A stretch of 64,000 nucleotides of DNA from Clostridioides difficile_A (GCA_945909635.1 OX246690.1:1612001-1676000); one strand, 5' to 3'; counted from the stretch's first letter, positions 17,473 to 26,974 are shown. Numbers and translations are program-made. The notes: generated by a model from the letters alone, not told the origin.

Positions 17473-18147
17473 TTAATTTATTATATAACCTAATCCTCGT
17501 TTTGTATCTATAAAATCTTCCAACCCAATTTCATTTAATTTTACTCGTATTCGGTTTACATTTACAGTTAATGTATTATCATCTACAAACCAATCATTAT
17601 CCCATAATTTTTTCATAAGTTTATTTCTGCTAACTATTTGCCCCTTATATTTCATAAGCTCATGAAGAATCTTAATTTCGTTTTTGGTTAATTCAACAAT
17701 ATTGTCTTCATATTTTATGGTCGCAGTTGATAAATCTAAGATAACACCATTATGAACAATTTGATTTGAATTATTCTCAACAAAATTATAAGTTCTTCTT
17801 AAGAGTGCATTAACTTTAGCTACTAAAACATCTATAGAAAATGGTTTTTGTATATAATCATCTGCTCCCAGATTTACACCCATTATTACATCCATGTTGG
17901 AGTTTCTTGAAGAAATAAAGATTATAGGAACTTTTGAAATTTTTCTTATTTCATTGCACCAATGAAAACCATCATAAAATGGAAGATTTATATCCAATAA
18001 AACTAATTGTGGTTCATAGTTTTTAAATTCTTCTATGATGTTTTCAAGATTTTCTATTTGATACACATCATGTCCCCATTTAGAAAGACATTCTGCTATG
18101 ATATTCTTTAATGAAACATCATCTTCAATTACCATTATTTTAAACAT
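17473..18147 (-). CDS. OmpR-family response regulator (BceR-like)
   Basis: 224 residues. A receiver domain (1-~118) carries acidic residues E8, D9, D10, phospho-acceptor Asp52 in LLDINLP, and Lys in QKPFS. A winged-helix DNA-binding domain follows (ELTKNEIKILHELMKYKGQIVSRNKLMKKLW ... VNVNRIRVKL). It is the first gene of the two-component pair, with AGGAGG before the ATG. It faces the divergent BceAB operon across 288 bp that contain a 43-bp direct repeat, a candidate binding region. Confidence 0.93.
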   Translation of the reverse strand: MFKIMVIEDDVSLKNIIAECLSKWGHDVYQIENLENIIEEFKNYEPQLVLLDINLPFYDGFHWCNEIRKISKVPIIFISSRNSNMDVIMGVNLGADDYIQKPFSIDVLVAKVNALLRRTYNFVENNSNQIVHNGVILDLSTATIKYEDNIVELTKNEIKILHELMKYKGQIVSRNKLMKKLWDNDWFVDDNTLTVNVNRIRVKLNEIGLEDFIDTKRGLGYIIN

Positions 18148-18163
18148 TCTTACCTCCTAATTC

Positions 18164-18271
18164 AAAATAGTTATATTAACATAACCTTATTTTACTTGAT
18201 AAATTAAAATATTTCTACCTTATAATCTAAAATAATTATATTAATATAACTATATTTTACTTGATAAATTA
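18164..18271. repeat. Duplicated 43-bp segment in the divergent Bce promoter region
   Basis: Copy A is 18164-18206 and copy B is 18229-18271. They are 39/43 identical with a 65-bp period. Both contain the stretch TTTTACTTGATAAATTA. The position between the response regulator gene and bceAB suggests duplicated regulator sites or duplicated promoters. Confidence 0.75.
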
Positions 18272-18435
18272 TATTTTAAACATAATTACAATAAAAATGA
18301 AGAAATAGAATAAATACTTACATAAATGTAACTTTAAATTAATGTAATTAAATGTTTAAAAGCTATTTTAATATATATAATATATTTGTGAGAATTAATA
18401 AATAACTAATTATGAGGAGAGGTGATTATTTAACT

Positions 18436-19203
18436 ATGGAAGAAGTATTATCTGTTGAAAATGTAAAAAAAGAATATGGGAGAAGAGGTTCAAAATTTGA
18501 AGCTCTAAGAGGAATAAGTTTTAAGGTTTATAAAGGAGAATTTGTTGGTATTATGGGTTCATCTGGTGCGGGTAAATCAACTCTTTTAAATATCATTTCT
18601 ACGATAGATTTACCTTCATCAGGAGAGGTTTATATAAATAGAAAGAATATTGTTAAAATGAATCAAAATGAATTAGCAGATTTTAGACGTGATAATCTCG
18701 GATTTGTGTTTCAAGATTCTAATCTTCTAGAGACTCTTACAATAAAAGAAAACATAATTCTGCCCCTTTCTTTAAAAAATGAAAGCGTATCAAATATAGA
18801 AAATAGAATACAAGAAATATCAAAAGAATTAGATATAGAATCAATATTAGATAAATATCCTAGTGAAGTTTCAGGAGGGCAGAAACAAAGAGGAGCTGTC
18901 TGTAGGGCAATAGCAACAAAACCATCATTAATACTTACAGATGAACCCACAGGAGCATTAGATTCCAAATCTGCTAGGGATTTATTGAATTGTCTACTGA
19001 ACTTAAATAAAAATAACAATAGAACGATATTAATGGTAACTCACGATGCTACATGTGCAAGTTTTTGTGATAGGATACTCTTTATAAAGGATGGAATAAT
19101 ATTTACAGAAATTGTTAAAGGGGAAAGTACTAGAGAATTCTATAATAAAATAGTAAATACAGTTTCCTTAATTGGAGGAGTTAATAAAAATGAGTTTATT
19201 TAG
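18436..19203 (+). CDS. BceA-type ABC transporter ATP-binding protein
   Basis: 255 residues from the ATG at 18436, behind GGAGAGGTG; the frame from 18412 would start inside that ribosome-site region. Walker A GSSGAGKS (41-48), Q-loop FVFQDSNL, signature VSGGQKQRGAVCRAIA (a slight variant of LSGGQ), Walker B LILTDEPTGALD, and H-loop MVTHDATC. It energises the FtsX-type permease encoded by the overlapping next gene. Such pairs detoxify or sense cell-wall antibiotics such as bacitracin or lantibiotics. The specific drug is not readable from sequence. Confidence 0.92.
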   Translation: MEEVLSVENVKKEYGRRGSKFEALRGISFKVYKGEFVGIMGSSGAGKSTLLNIISTIDLPSSGEVYINRKNIVKMNQNELADFRRDNLGFVFQDSNLLETLTIKENIILPLSLKNESVSNIENRIQEISKELDIESILDKYPSEVSGGQKQRGAVCRAIATKPSLILTDEPTGALDSKSARDLLNCLLNLNKNNNRTILMVTHDATCASFCDRILFIKDGIIFTEIVKGESTREFYNKIVNTVSLIGGVNKNEFI

Positions 19204-21127
19204 AATTGCAATGCAAAATGTAAAAAATAGTTTTTTTAACTATTTAATGTATTTTATTTCAATTGTATTTAGCGTGTTTGTATTTTTCAGTTTTAAATCT
19301 ATAGAGTATAATGAAGCTTTAAACTTACTTGGAAATAAAACCAGGATAAGTATTAACACAAGTTCGATTGTAATAATTATATTTGTTTTCTTATTTATAT
19401 ATTATTCGAACTCATTTTTTTTTAATAGACGTAGACGAGAGGTGGGGACTTATAGTTTACTTGGAATGAGGAAAAGTCAGATAGGAAGAGTATTTTTATA
19501 TGAGACTTTTTTGATGGGGATACTTGCAATATTAATAGGAATATTTTTAGGTTTGTTATTTTCAAAGCTTATGACTATGATACTTGTAAAGTTAATGAAT
19601 GAAATGATAGTAGTAAAGATGAATTTAAGTGCAAAGGCTTTAGTTCAAACACTAGTTGTATTTTTAATAATATTCATAGTTATTGGAATAAGAAATACTA
19701 TGATAATCAGAAATAAAAGGGTTGTAGAATTATTTAATAAATTGCCAGAAAAGCATACAACTAAAAAATGTATAAGGTTAAAAGGAATACTTGGTATTTT
19801 ACTAATAACAATTTCTTATCTTATGTCAATTAGTTATTTTATTGCTGAGAATATTATGCTTTCAATTTTTATATTAATTACAATAATACCAGGAACTTTT
19901 TTATTCTTCTCATCAGTTATGTCTATAATCATTGACGCTGTTAGGAAGAAAAAAAAATTTTATTATAAAGGAAGAAATCTAATTGCTTTTTCTGAACTTG
20001 GATTTAAATTGAAGAGCAATAGTAGGATACTGGCTATAATATCAATATTAATAGCTACAAGTGTAACCATGCTAGGATTTACCATATCACTTTATTATGA
20101 TATAGATAGAAATATAAGTGAAAATTACAAATACAGTTATACTGTAAATGCAGAAAATAATCATGTAAATAAAGAAATTGACGATTTGTTATATAAATAT
20201 AAAAAAAATAATAAGGTAATCTTTGATAAAACAATAGAGCTCATAGACAAAAATATAATCTTTGAAATGTATTATAAAAATGCAACTAATCAAAGAAAAG
20301 ATAGAATATCTGTGGACTTAATTAAAGAAAGTGATTTTAAAAAATTAAGACAGTATCAGAATGTAGGTTATAAAGATTTATCCTCGAATGAATATGCGTA
20401 TTATGTTTCTGATTCATATAAGAAAATATTTTTAGAAAATTTTAATACTAAAGAAATAAAGCTATACATTAAAGGAGAAAAAGAATATGGTACAAATCTT
20501 CTTAAAGTACAAGAAAATATTTTAGAACCAGAAATAAATTCACAATCTACATTCGATTTAGTTGTAGTAAAAGATAAAATTTTTAATCAGTTAAAGTCAG
20601 ACAGAAGCTCTAGACTAATAAGATTAATTGACATAGATAACGAAAAGAAAGGACTTGATTTAACTTTAAAATTGAAAAATATAGTGAATAAAAATATGGA
20701 ATTTACTTATCCTTTTAATTTTACATCAAGGAATGAGAACTATAATAATTTGATAAAATTAAGTGGTCTTATGTTATTTATAGGTATATTTTTATCTGTA
20801 GTATTTCTTTTATGTACAGGTAGCATAATTTTGTTTAAGCAACTATCAAGTATATATGATGATAAAGAAAGATATATTATATTAATAAAACTTGGAGCAA
20901 ACAACAAAGATATTGAGAAAATAATATCAAAACAATTAAAAGTTGTATTTTTACTTCCATTAGTCGTAGGTACAGTTCATAATCTATTTGCAATGTCAAT
21001 TGCACAAAAGTTTATACCTAGGTCATTAATTACTCCAATTATCATAACTCTAGTCATTTATTATATAGGATACTTTATATATTATTTTTTAACCTTAAAA
21101 TATGCTCAAAATATGATAATAGAATAA
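19190..21127 (+). CDS. BceB-type ABC transporter permease
   Basis: 645 residues with about ten membrane helices. Four helices come early, including the FtsX segment RRREVGTYSLLGMRKSQIGR. A ~200-residue extracellular domain (about 310-520) follows helices 7-8, and the last helices are at the end, all typical of BceB. The ATG at 19190, overlapping the ATPase stop by 14 nt, has GGAGGAG upstream and gives MSLFRIAMQN; the longer frame is rejected. With the neighbouring BceRS-like pair it would form a complete sensor-transporter module. Confidence 0.9.
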   Translation: MSLFRIAMQNVKNSFFNYLMYFISIVFSVFVFFSFKSIEYNEALNLLGNKTRISINTSSIVIIIFVFLFIYYSNSFFFNRRRREVGTYSLLGMRKSQIGRVFLYETFLMGILAILIGIFLGLLFSKLMTMILVKLMNEMIVVKMNLSAKALVQTLVVFLIIFIVIGIRNTMIIRNKRVVELFNKLPEKHTTKKCIRLKGILGILLITISYLMSISYFIAENIMLSIFILITIIPGTFLFFSSVMSIIIDAVRKKKKFYYKGRNLIAFSELGFKLKSNSRILAIISILIATSVTMLGFTISLYYDIDRNISENYKYSYTVNAENNHVNKEIDDLLYKYKKNNKVIFDKTIELIDKNIIFEMYYKNATNQRKDRISVDLIKESDFKKLRQYQNVGYKDLSSNEYAYYVSDSYKKIFLENFNTKEIKLYIKGEKEYGTNLLKVQENILEPEINSQSTFDLVVVKDKIFNQLKSDRSSRLIRLIDIDNEKKGLDLTLKLKNIVNKNMEFTYPFNFTSRNENYNNLIKLSGLMLFIGIFLSVVFLLCTGSIILFKQLSSIYDDKERYIILIKLGANNKDIEKIISKQLKVVFLLPLVVGTVHNLFAMSIAQKFIPRSLITPIIITLVIYYIGYFIYYFLTLKYAQNMIIE

Positions 21128-21289
21128 ATTAAGTTGTTTTAAGCTAAGGTATAAAATCTTAGGGGATATATTAAGATGAAAAAATTAAGATTTGGAAAAA
21201 GTATATATTTTATATCAGTTGTGTTACCTGATGTTATATAATAAATTTAGGAAAAACATCAAATAAAAAATGACAAGGAGTTGAAGTTT

Positions 21290-22903
21290 ATGAAGTTTAA
21301 CGCTTATCAACATAAATATTCATCAATAAGAAATGTCGTATATGCTAAAAATGGAGCAGTTGCAACATCAACACCACTGGCATCTCAAGCTGGGCTTGAA
21401 ATATTAAAAAAAGGTGGAAATGCTGTAGATGCAGCAGTTGCAACAGCTGCTACATTAGCAGTGGTAGAACCAACAAGCAATGGAATTGGGGGAGATGCAT
21501 ATGCTCTTGTTTGGATAGAAGAAGAAAAACGATTGCATGCTCTAAACTCTAGTGGTTTTGCTCCAGAAAAGATGGAATTAAGTAATTATGGTAATCTTGA
21601 GGAAATGCCTAAGTATGGATTTGGAGCAGTAACTGTACCTGGAATACCTGCAGCTTGGGCAGAATTAAATAAAAAGTATGGCAAGTTTAGTTTAAGGGAA
21701 TGTTTATCTCCAGCAATAAACTATGCGAGAGAAGGTTATGTAGTATCTCCTAATGTGGCTAAAGTGTGGAAAAAATCATATGAATTATATGAAAAAGAAC
21801 TTGTTGGGGAAGAATTCAAACCATGGTTTGATACATTTTCTAAAAAAGGCAAAGCTCCAGAAGCTGGAGATATATTTATATGTGAAGAACATGCAAATAC
21901 ATTAGAAGAAATAGCAGATACTCAATCTGAAAGCTTTTATAGAGGAAGACTTGCTGATAAAATAGATGAATATTCTAGAAAATTTGATGGAGCTATAAGA
22001 AAAAGTGATTTAGAGCGTTTTTATCCAACATGGGTAGAGCCTATAAGCACAGAATATAAAGGATATAAAATATTTGAAATTCCACCAAATGGACATGGGA
22101 TAACAGTTTTAATGGCACTTAATATATTAAAAGAATTAGATATAGAAGGAAACATAGAAAATGTGGAAGATATACATAAGATTATAGAAAGTTTAAAATT
22201 AGCTTTTGCAGATTCTAAAACTTATGTAACTGATATAGAACACATGAAGGTGAAGGTTGAAGATTTATTAAATCAAGAGTATGCCAAAAAAAGAAGTTCA
22301 TTAATCGATAACAAAAAGGCTCTATATCCAAGTGAAGGAGAGCCATACTGTGGTGGTACAGTGTATCTTTGTACTGCTGATAAAGATGGAAATATGGTTT
22401 CATATATACAAAGTAACTATATAAACTTTGGTTCTGGAATTGTGATACCAAACACTGGGATTGCATTACATAGTAGAGGGAATAATTTTAACTTAGACCC
22501 TAAACATCATAACGTAGTAAAACCATTTAAAAAACCTTACCATACTATAATACCTGGATTTTTAGGCAAAGAAGATAAAGCAATAGGACCATTTGGTGTA
22601 ATGGGTGCATTTATGCAACCACAAGGACATGTTCAAGTACTAACAAACATGATAGATTTTGGTCTAAATCCTCAAGAGGCACTAGATGCTCCAAGATGGC
22701 AATGGATAGAAGGCAAGAAAATAGAAGTTGAATCAGATATGCCAAAACACATAATAGATTCATTAATTGAAAAAGGGCATGAAATAAAAGTAATTAATGA
22801 TAGTGTTGATATGGGAAGAGGTCAAATAATATTCAAAACAGAACAAGAAAGTTATATCTGTGCAACAGAATCAAGATGTGATGGTCATGTTGCAGTTTAT
22901 TAA
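21290..22903 (+). CDS. Gamma-glutamyltransferase-like Ntn hydrolase (YwrD type)
   Basis: About 537 residues without a signal peptide, so cytoplasmic. The N-terminal motif GAVATSTPLASQAGLEILKK and GGNAVDAAVATAATLAVVEP belong to the GGT family. The conserved YCGGTVYLCTADKDGNMVSY holds the Thr expected to become the N-terminal nucleophile after self-cleavage. The end (GHVQVLTNMIDFGLNPQEALDAPRWQW) is also typical. It would hydrolyse or transfer gamma-glutamyl groups, e.g. from glutathione-like substrates. The ATG at 21290 is 9 nt after AAGGAG; the TTG at 21281 abuts the site and is rejected. Confidence 0.85.
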   Translation: MKFNAYQHKYSSIRNVVYAKNGAVATSTPLASQAGLEILKKGGNAVDAAVATAATLAVVEPTSNGIGGDAYALVWIEEEKRLHALNSSGFAPEKMELSNYGNLEEMPKYGFGAVTVPGIPAAWAELNKKYGKFSLRECLSPAINYAREGYVVSPNVAKVWKKSYELYEKELVGEEFKPWFDTFSKKGKAPEAGDIFICEEHANTLEEIADTQSESFYRGRLADKIDEYSRKFDGAIRKSDLERFYPTWVEPISTEYKGYKIFEIPPNGHGITVLMALNILKELDIEGNIENVEDIHKIIESLKLAFADSKTYVTDIEHMKVKVEDLLNQEYAKKRSSLIDNKKALYPSEGEPYCGGTVYLCTADKDGNMVSYIQSNYINFGSGIVIPNTGIALHSRGNNFNLDPKHHNVVKPFKKPYHTIIPGFLGKEDKAIGPFGVMGAFMQPQGHVQVLTNMIDFGLNPQEALDAPRWQWIEGKKIEVESDMPKHIIDSLIEKGHEIKVINDSVDMGRGQIIFKTEQESYICATESRCDGHVAVY

Positions 22904-22955
22904 TATTATTAAAATGTATATATGATGAATTTAAAAATGTATATGAAATACCAAT

Positions 22956-22988
22956 TAAAGGCGAAAGTCTAAATGACTAACGCCTTTA
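22956..22988. terminator. Hairpin between converging genes
   Basis: TAAAGGCG (22956-22963) pairs perfectly with CGCCTTTA (22981-22988), and an inner AGTC/GACT pairing extends it. The plus-strand tail is AT-rich. It separates the GGT-like gene from the converging sulfurtransferase gene. Confidence 0.6.
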
Positions 22989-23041
22989 TGATATTTTATA
23001 ATATTTAAGATATTATAGACTGATTTTATATGTTATTAGTT

Positions 23042-23893
23042 TTATTCTTGACCAGTCTTAATTTCATTGTCATCATAGCTAATCCAGTCACTAAAGCTAC
23101 CAACATAAATCTTATGAGGGATGTCAAGCTCTCTAAGAGCAAGACTATTGACACAAGCAGATATTCCTGAACCACAAGATAAAATTACTTCATCATAAGT
23201 ATTTAAATCTTTGAAGAAATCTTTTAAAAATTCCATGTCTTTAAGTGAACCATTTTCAAAATTACTTTTTATTAAATCCTTACAAAAATAATTCTTAGCA
23301 CTAGGTATATGACCAGCTTTTGAATAAGCAGGCTCAACTAGACCTTGATATCTTTCGTTGGCACGACAATCTATGATTACAGTATCTTTTTTATATAATT
23401 TAGATTTAACATATTCCATTGGCACAACTAAATCATCATTTATATTTGGTTTAATTTCTTTACCTGTGCAATTTGGAATATTTATTTTTTCTTCTAGTTC
23501 TCCGCCTTCGTTTACGAAAGAAGTTATTCCTCCATCTAGTACATAGACCTTTTTAAGACCTAAATGTTTTAATTGGAAAAATAATCTACAAGCTCCATTT
23601 AAATCTCCATCATCATAAGTTACAATTGTAGTATCGTTATCAACGCCCATTTTTTCTAACTTTTCTTTTAATATGAAAGGGTCTTGTAAAGGATTTTTAC
23701 CACCATGTTCTTTTGTAGGAGACGATAAATCCTTGTCTATATCTAAGATGAAGCTACCTTTTATGTGTCCTTTTTTATAAGAATCAATACCATAAGTTCT
23801 ATTAATAAGGTCAAATCTACAATCTATAATGACTAGATTATCATTTTGTTCTAGCTTTGATATAAGTTCTTTTGCAGAAATAATGTTTTTCAA
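23042..23893 (-). CDS. Thiosulfate / 3-mercaptopyruvate sulfurtransferase (two rhodanese domains)
   Basis: 283 residues with tandem rhodanese folds. The N-terminal one (~1-130) is inactive-type. The C-terminal one (~150-283) carries the active-site loop CGSGISA with Cys240. CRFDLINRTYGIDSYKKGHIKGS and CRANERYQG are family landmarks. It transfers sulfane sulfur to thiol or cyanide acceptors in the cytoplasm; the CGSG-type loop favours 3-mercaptopyruvate sulfurtransferase over rhodanese only weakly. It is a single minus-strand gene with AGGAGG before ATG. Confidence 0.9.
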   Translation of the reverse strand: MKNIISAKELISKLEQNDNLVIIDCRFDLINRTYGIDSYKKGHIKGSFILDIDKDLSSPTKEHGGKNPLQDPFILKEKLEKMGVDNDTTIVTYDDGDLNGACRLFFQLKHLGLKKVYVLDGGITSFVNEGGELEEKINIPNCTGKEIKPNINDDLVVPMEYVKSKLYKKDTVIIDCRANERYQGLVEPAYSKAGHIPSAKNYFCKDLIKSNFENGSLKDMEFLKDFFKDLNTYDEVILSCGSGISACVNSLALRELDIPHKIYVGSFSDWISYDDNEIKTGQE

Positions 23894-24520
23894 AGAATGT
23901 ACCTCCTATGCTTATATTATTTTTATTTTAATCTATATTAATTATTAACTTTATAAATTAATATTATTATAATTTATTACATAAGTAAATAAATCTTTAG
24001 AAATTGTAAAAATTTTATATAAAAATTCAAATAATTAATGAATATTGAAAATTTTAGATATATAATAAAATAAGGGTGTATTTTAAATAATATGAAAGCT
24101 GGTATTGCAATAGATTAAAGCCTTACACACGTTTAGTTTTTAAAGAAATTAGTGTTATTATGAAAACCTAAGTTAATTTATTAAATAAATAATTGAATAA
24201 AAAAATTTTATTATGTATTTATAAAATTTTTGTTACAAATTTGGCATAATATAGTATACTTTAAGTGTGTATTAGGTTAAATCTATAACAAATTAGACAT
24301 ATGATATAGACTTAGTGTTTATTGGCAATTAAAAGAAATTTGTTAATATCAACTATTTGTAGTTTGGGCAGTTATAATTATTTTATAGGGGGGATGTCCA
24401 ATACAAAACAATTAATCAAGAACTAATATTATATTATAATAAGTTATAGTTTTGTGTGTTTATGTTTTTAATTAAATTTAGAGTGGGAAAAATATATTTG
24501 TTAGAATGGAGAATAGCGAG
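23894..24520 (+). promoter_or_regulatory. Long upstream region and probable promoter of nfnAB
   Basis: 627 bp without a gene. A promoter is plausible at 24233-24260 (TTACAA, 16 bp, TATACT), implying a leader of ~250 nt before nfnA. A TTGTTAATATCAAC stretch near 24350 is half of a Rex-like site only. I recognise no riboswitch class. A 10-codon frame at 24393 abuts a G run and has no usable ribosome spacing. Confidence 0.35.
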
Positions 24521-25414
24521 ATGAGTAATAGAATAGTTAGTAAGAGACAATTAACAGATAGTATTTATTTGATGGAAATAGAGGCGCCTAGAGTTGCAAA
24601 ATCTTCTCAACCTGGTCAATTTATAATAATTAAGAATGACGAAAAGGGAGAAAGAATTCCTCTAACAATAGCTGACTATGATAGAGAAAAAGGAACAGTA
24701 ACTATTGTATTCCAGACAGTTGGTGCTTCAACTAAAAAATTAGCAATGTTTGAAGAAAACGATTTTGTAATGGACTTTGTAGGACCATTAGGACAAGCAA
24801 GTGAATTTATACATGAAGATATAGAAGAATTAAAAAATAAAAAAATATTATTTGTAGCTGGTGGAGTTGGTTCTGCTCCAGTGTATCCACAAGTTAAATG
24901 GTTTAAAGAGAATGGATTAGATGTAGATGTAATAATTGGTGCAAGAACTAAAGAATTAATAATATTAGAAGATGATATGAGAGAAGTAGCTAAAAACGTA
25001 TACGTATCAACAGATGATGGTACATATGGATTTAATGGAAGAGTTACAGACTTATTAAAAGATTTAGTTGATAATCAAGGCAAAAAATATGACCAAGCAA
25101 TCGTAATTGGACCAATGATAATGATGAAATTTATGTGCCAATTAACTAAAGAGTTAAATATACCTACTATAGTAAGTTTAAATACAATAATGATTGATGG
25201 AACAGGTATGTGTGGTGGTTGTAGAGTTAGTGTTGGAGATGAAACTAAGTTTGCATGTGTAGATGGTCCAGAATTTGACGGACATTTAGTTGACTTTGAC
25301 CAAGCAATGAGAAGACAATCTATGTACAAGACTCAAGAAGGAAGAGCTATGCTAAAACTTGAAGAAGGCGATAGTCATCATCATAGTAATTGTGGATGTG
25401 GAGGTAACAAATAA
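24521..25414 (+). CDS. nfnA: NfnA: ferredoxin-NADP+ transhydrogenase small subunit (PyrK/SudB type)
   Basis: About 297 residues. A ferredoxin-reductase-like FAD domain (QPGQFIIIKNDEKGERIPLTIA) is followed by an NAD-binding domain (VAGGVGSAPVYPQVKWFK), then a [2Fe-2S] site (GTGMCGGCRVSVG ... FACVDGPEFDG). The last 15 residues (SHHHSNCGCGGNK) form an extra His/Cys-rich tail. With NfnB it couples NADH, ferredoxin and NADPH by electron bifurcation, in the cytoplasm. The ATG at 24521 follows TGGAGA at 9-nt spacing; the ATG at 24506 lacks a ribosome site. The stop overlaps the nfnB start (TAATG). Confidence 0.88.
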   Translation: MSNRIVSKRQLTDSIYLMEIEAPRVAKSSQPGQFIIIKNDEKGERIPLTIADYDREKGTVTIVFQTVGASTKKLAMFEENDFVMDFVGPLGQASEFIHEDIEELKNKKILFVAGGVGSAPVYPQVKWFKENGLDVDVIIGARTKELIILEDDMREVAKNVYVSTDDGTYGFNGRVTDLLKDLVDNQGKKYDQAIVIGPMIMMKFMCQLTKELNIPTIVSLNTIMIDGTGMCGGCRVSVGDETKFACVDGPEFDGHLVDFDQAMRRQSMYKTQEGRAMLKLEEGDSHHHSNCGCGGNK

Positions 25415-26808
25415 TGGATGCTAAAAAAGTAAAAGTACCAGTTAGAGAACAAGAACCTGCTGTAAGAGCAAAAAATTTTGATGAAGTGTGTTTAGGATAC
25501 AATAAAGAAGAAGCTATGGCAGAAGCTAATAGATGTTTGGCTTGTAAAAAACCAAAATGTGTAGGTGGATGTCCAGTAGGAATAGATATTCCAGGATTTA
25601 TAACAAAAGTTAAAGAAGATGATATAGAAGGTGCTGCTAAAGTAATAGCTAAGAGTAGTTCATTACCAGCTGTTTGTGGTAGAGTATGCCCACAAGAAAG
25701 TCAATGTGAAGGTGTATGTATACTTGGAATAAAATCAGATGCAGTATCAATAGGTAAACTAGAAAGATTTGTAGCAGATTGGTCAAAAGAAAATGATATA
25801 AATTTATCTGATACAGAGCCTAAGAAAAATCAAAAAGTAGCAGTAATAGGAAGCGGTCCAGCAGGACTAGCTTGTGCTGGTGATTTAGCTAAAAAAGGTT
25901 ATGATGTAACAATCTTTGAAGCAATGCATGAGCCAGGTGGAGTTTTAACTTATGGTATACCTGAATTTAGACTTCCAAAACAAGCTGTTGTTCAACCTGA
26001 AATAGATAATATAAGAAAATTAGGTGTAAAAATAGAAACTAATGTAATTGTTGGTAAGACAATAACAGTAGATGAGCTTATAGAAGATGAAGGATTTGAA
26101 GCTATATTCATAGGTTCAGGAGCAGGTCTTCCAATGTTTATGAATATACCAGGAGAGAATGCAAATGGGGTATTTTCTGCAAATGAATTCTTAACTAGAG
26201 TAAACTTAATGAAAGCTTACAGAGATGATTATGACACACCTATTAGTTCTGGTAAAAAAGTTGCTGTAGTTGGTGGTGGAAATGTTGCTATGGACGCTGC
26301 TAGAACTGCATTAAGATTAGGTTCAGAATCATATATAGTTTATAGAAGAAGTGAAAAAGAGCTTCCAGCAAGAGCTGAAGAAGTACACCATGCAAAAGAA
26401 GAAGGTATTATATTTAATACATTGACAAATCCTAAAGAAATTTTAGTAGATGAAAATGGATATGTTAAAGGTATGGTTTGTATAAGAATGGAATTAGGAG
26501 AACCAGATGATTCTGGAAGAAGAAGACCTATAGAAATAGAAGGTTCTGAATTTGTACTTGATGTAGATACAGTTATAATGTCACTTGGAACAAGTCCAAA
26601 TCCATTAATATCTTCTACGACAAAGAGTCTTGATATAAATAAGAGAAGATGTCTAATAACAGATGAAAATGGACAAACTTCTAAAGAAGGAGTATTTGCA
26701 GGTGGAGATGCTGTTACTGGAGCAGCAACAGTAATATCTGCAATGGGAGCTGGTAAAACAGCAGCAGCCTCAATAGATGAATACTTAAAAGCAAAAGTTA
26801 ATGCTTAA
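25414..26808 (+). CDS. nfnB: NfnB: NADPH-dependent subunit (GltD/GltA family)
   Basis: 464 residues, often annotated as glutamate synthase small subunit (gltA). The N-terminal adrenodoxin-type Cys clusters (RCLACKKPKCVGGCPVGIDIP; VCGRVCPQESQCEGVC) bind [4Fe-4S] centres. An FAD GxGxxG (AVIGSGPAGLACAGDLAKKG) and an NADPH site (AVVGGGNVAMDAARTALRLG) follow. The pairing with an NfnA/PyrK-like subunit, with no glutamate-synthase large subunit in the window, supports transhydrogenase over glutamate synthase. A terminator follows immediately. Confidence 0.9.
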   Translation: MDAKKVKVPVREQEPAVRAKNFDEVCLGYNKEEAMAEANRCLACKKPKCVGGCPVGIDIPGFITKVKEDDIEGAAKVIAKSSSLPAVCGRVCPQESQCEGVCILGIKSDAVSIGKLERFVADWSKENDINLSDTEPKKNQKVAVIGSGPAGLACAGDLAKKGYDVTIFEAMHEPGGVLTYGIPEFRLPKQAVVQPEIDNIRKLGVKIETNVIVGKTITVDELIEDEGFEAIFIGSGAGLPMFMNIPGENANGVFSANEFLTRVNLMKAYRDDYDTPISSGKKVAVVGGGNVAMDAARTALRLGSESYIVYRRSEKELPARAEEVHHAKEEGIIFNTLTNPKEILVDENGYVKGMVCIRMELGEPDDSGRRRPIEIEGSEFVLDVDTVIMSLGTSPNPLISSTTKSLDINKRRCLITDENGQTSKEGVFAGGDAVTGAATVISAMGAGKTAAASIDEYLKAKVNA

Positions 26809-26821
26809 TTTGTAAATTAAA

Positions 26822-26862
26822 AATACCAAGCTAGAATATAATTTCTGGCTTGGTATTTTTTT
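26822..26862 (+). terminator. Terminator of nfnAB
   Basis: AATACCAAGC (26822-26831) pairs with GCTTGGTATT (26848-26857), an inner AGAA/TTCT pair extends the stem, and a T run follows. Confidence 0.88.
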
Positions 26863-26974
26863 ATTTTTTAATTGTACAATTGTTATTGTCGTAATATTTG
26901 ACACTATTCTACCATAATTAGACATAATTGTGATAAAATGGTATACAATAAAGGTTTTATAAGGAGGTAATAAT

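Noticed and set aside
24243..24260. A sigma-54 promoter before nfnA (TTTGGCATAATATAG)
   Set aside because: The GC of the -12 box is missing at the required ten-nt distance from GG.
24340..24365. A Rex-binding site before nfnA
   Set aside because: Only the left half TTGTTAA matches; the right half AACTATT deviates from TTAACAA.
24393..24425. A ten-codon ORF in the nfnA leader
   Set aside because: The G run touches the ATG directly, so there is no normal Shine-Dalgarno spacing; composition is unremarkable.
26858..26974. A c-di-GMP riboswitch upstream of the GGDEF-EAL gene
   Set aside because: The gap after the nfnAB terminator is only about 115 nt and shows none of the conserved GEMM-I or GEMM-II sequence blocks.
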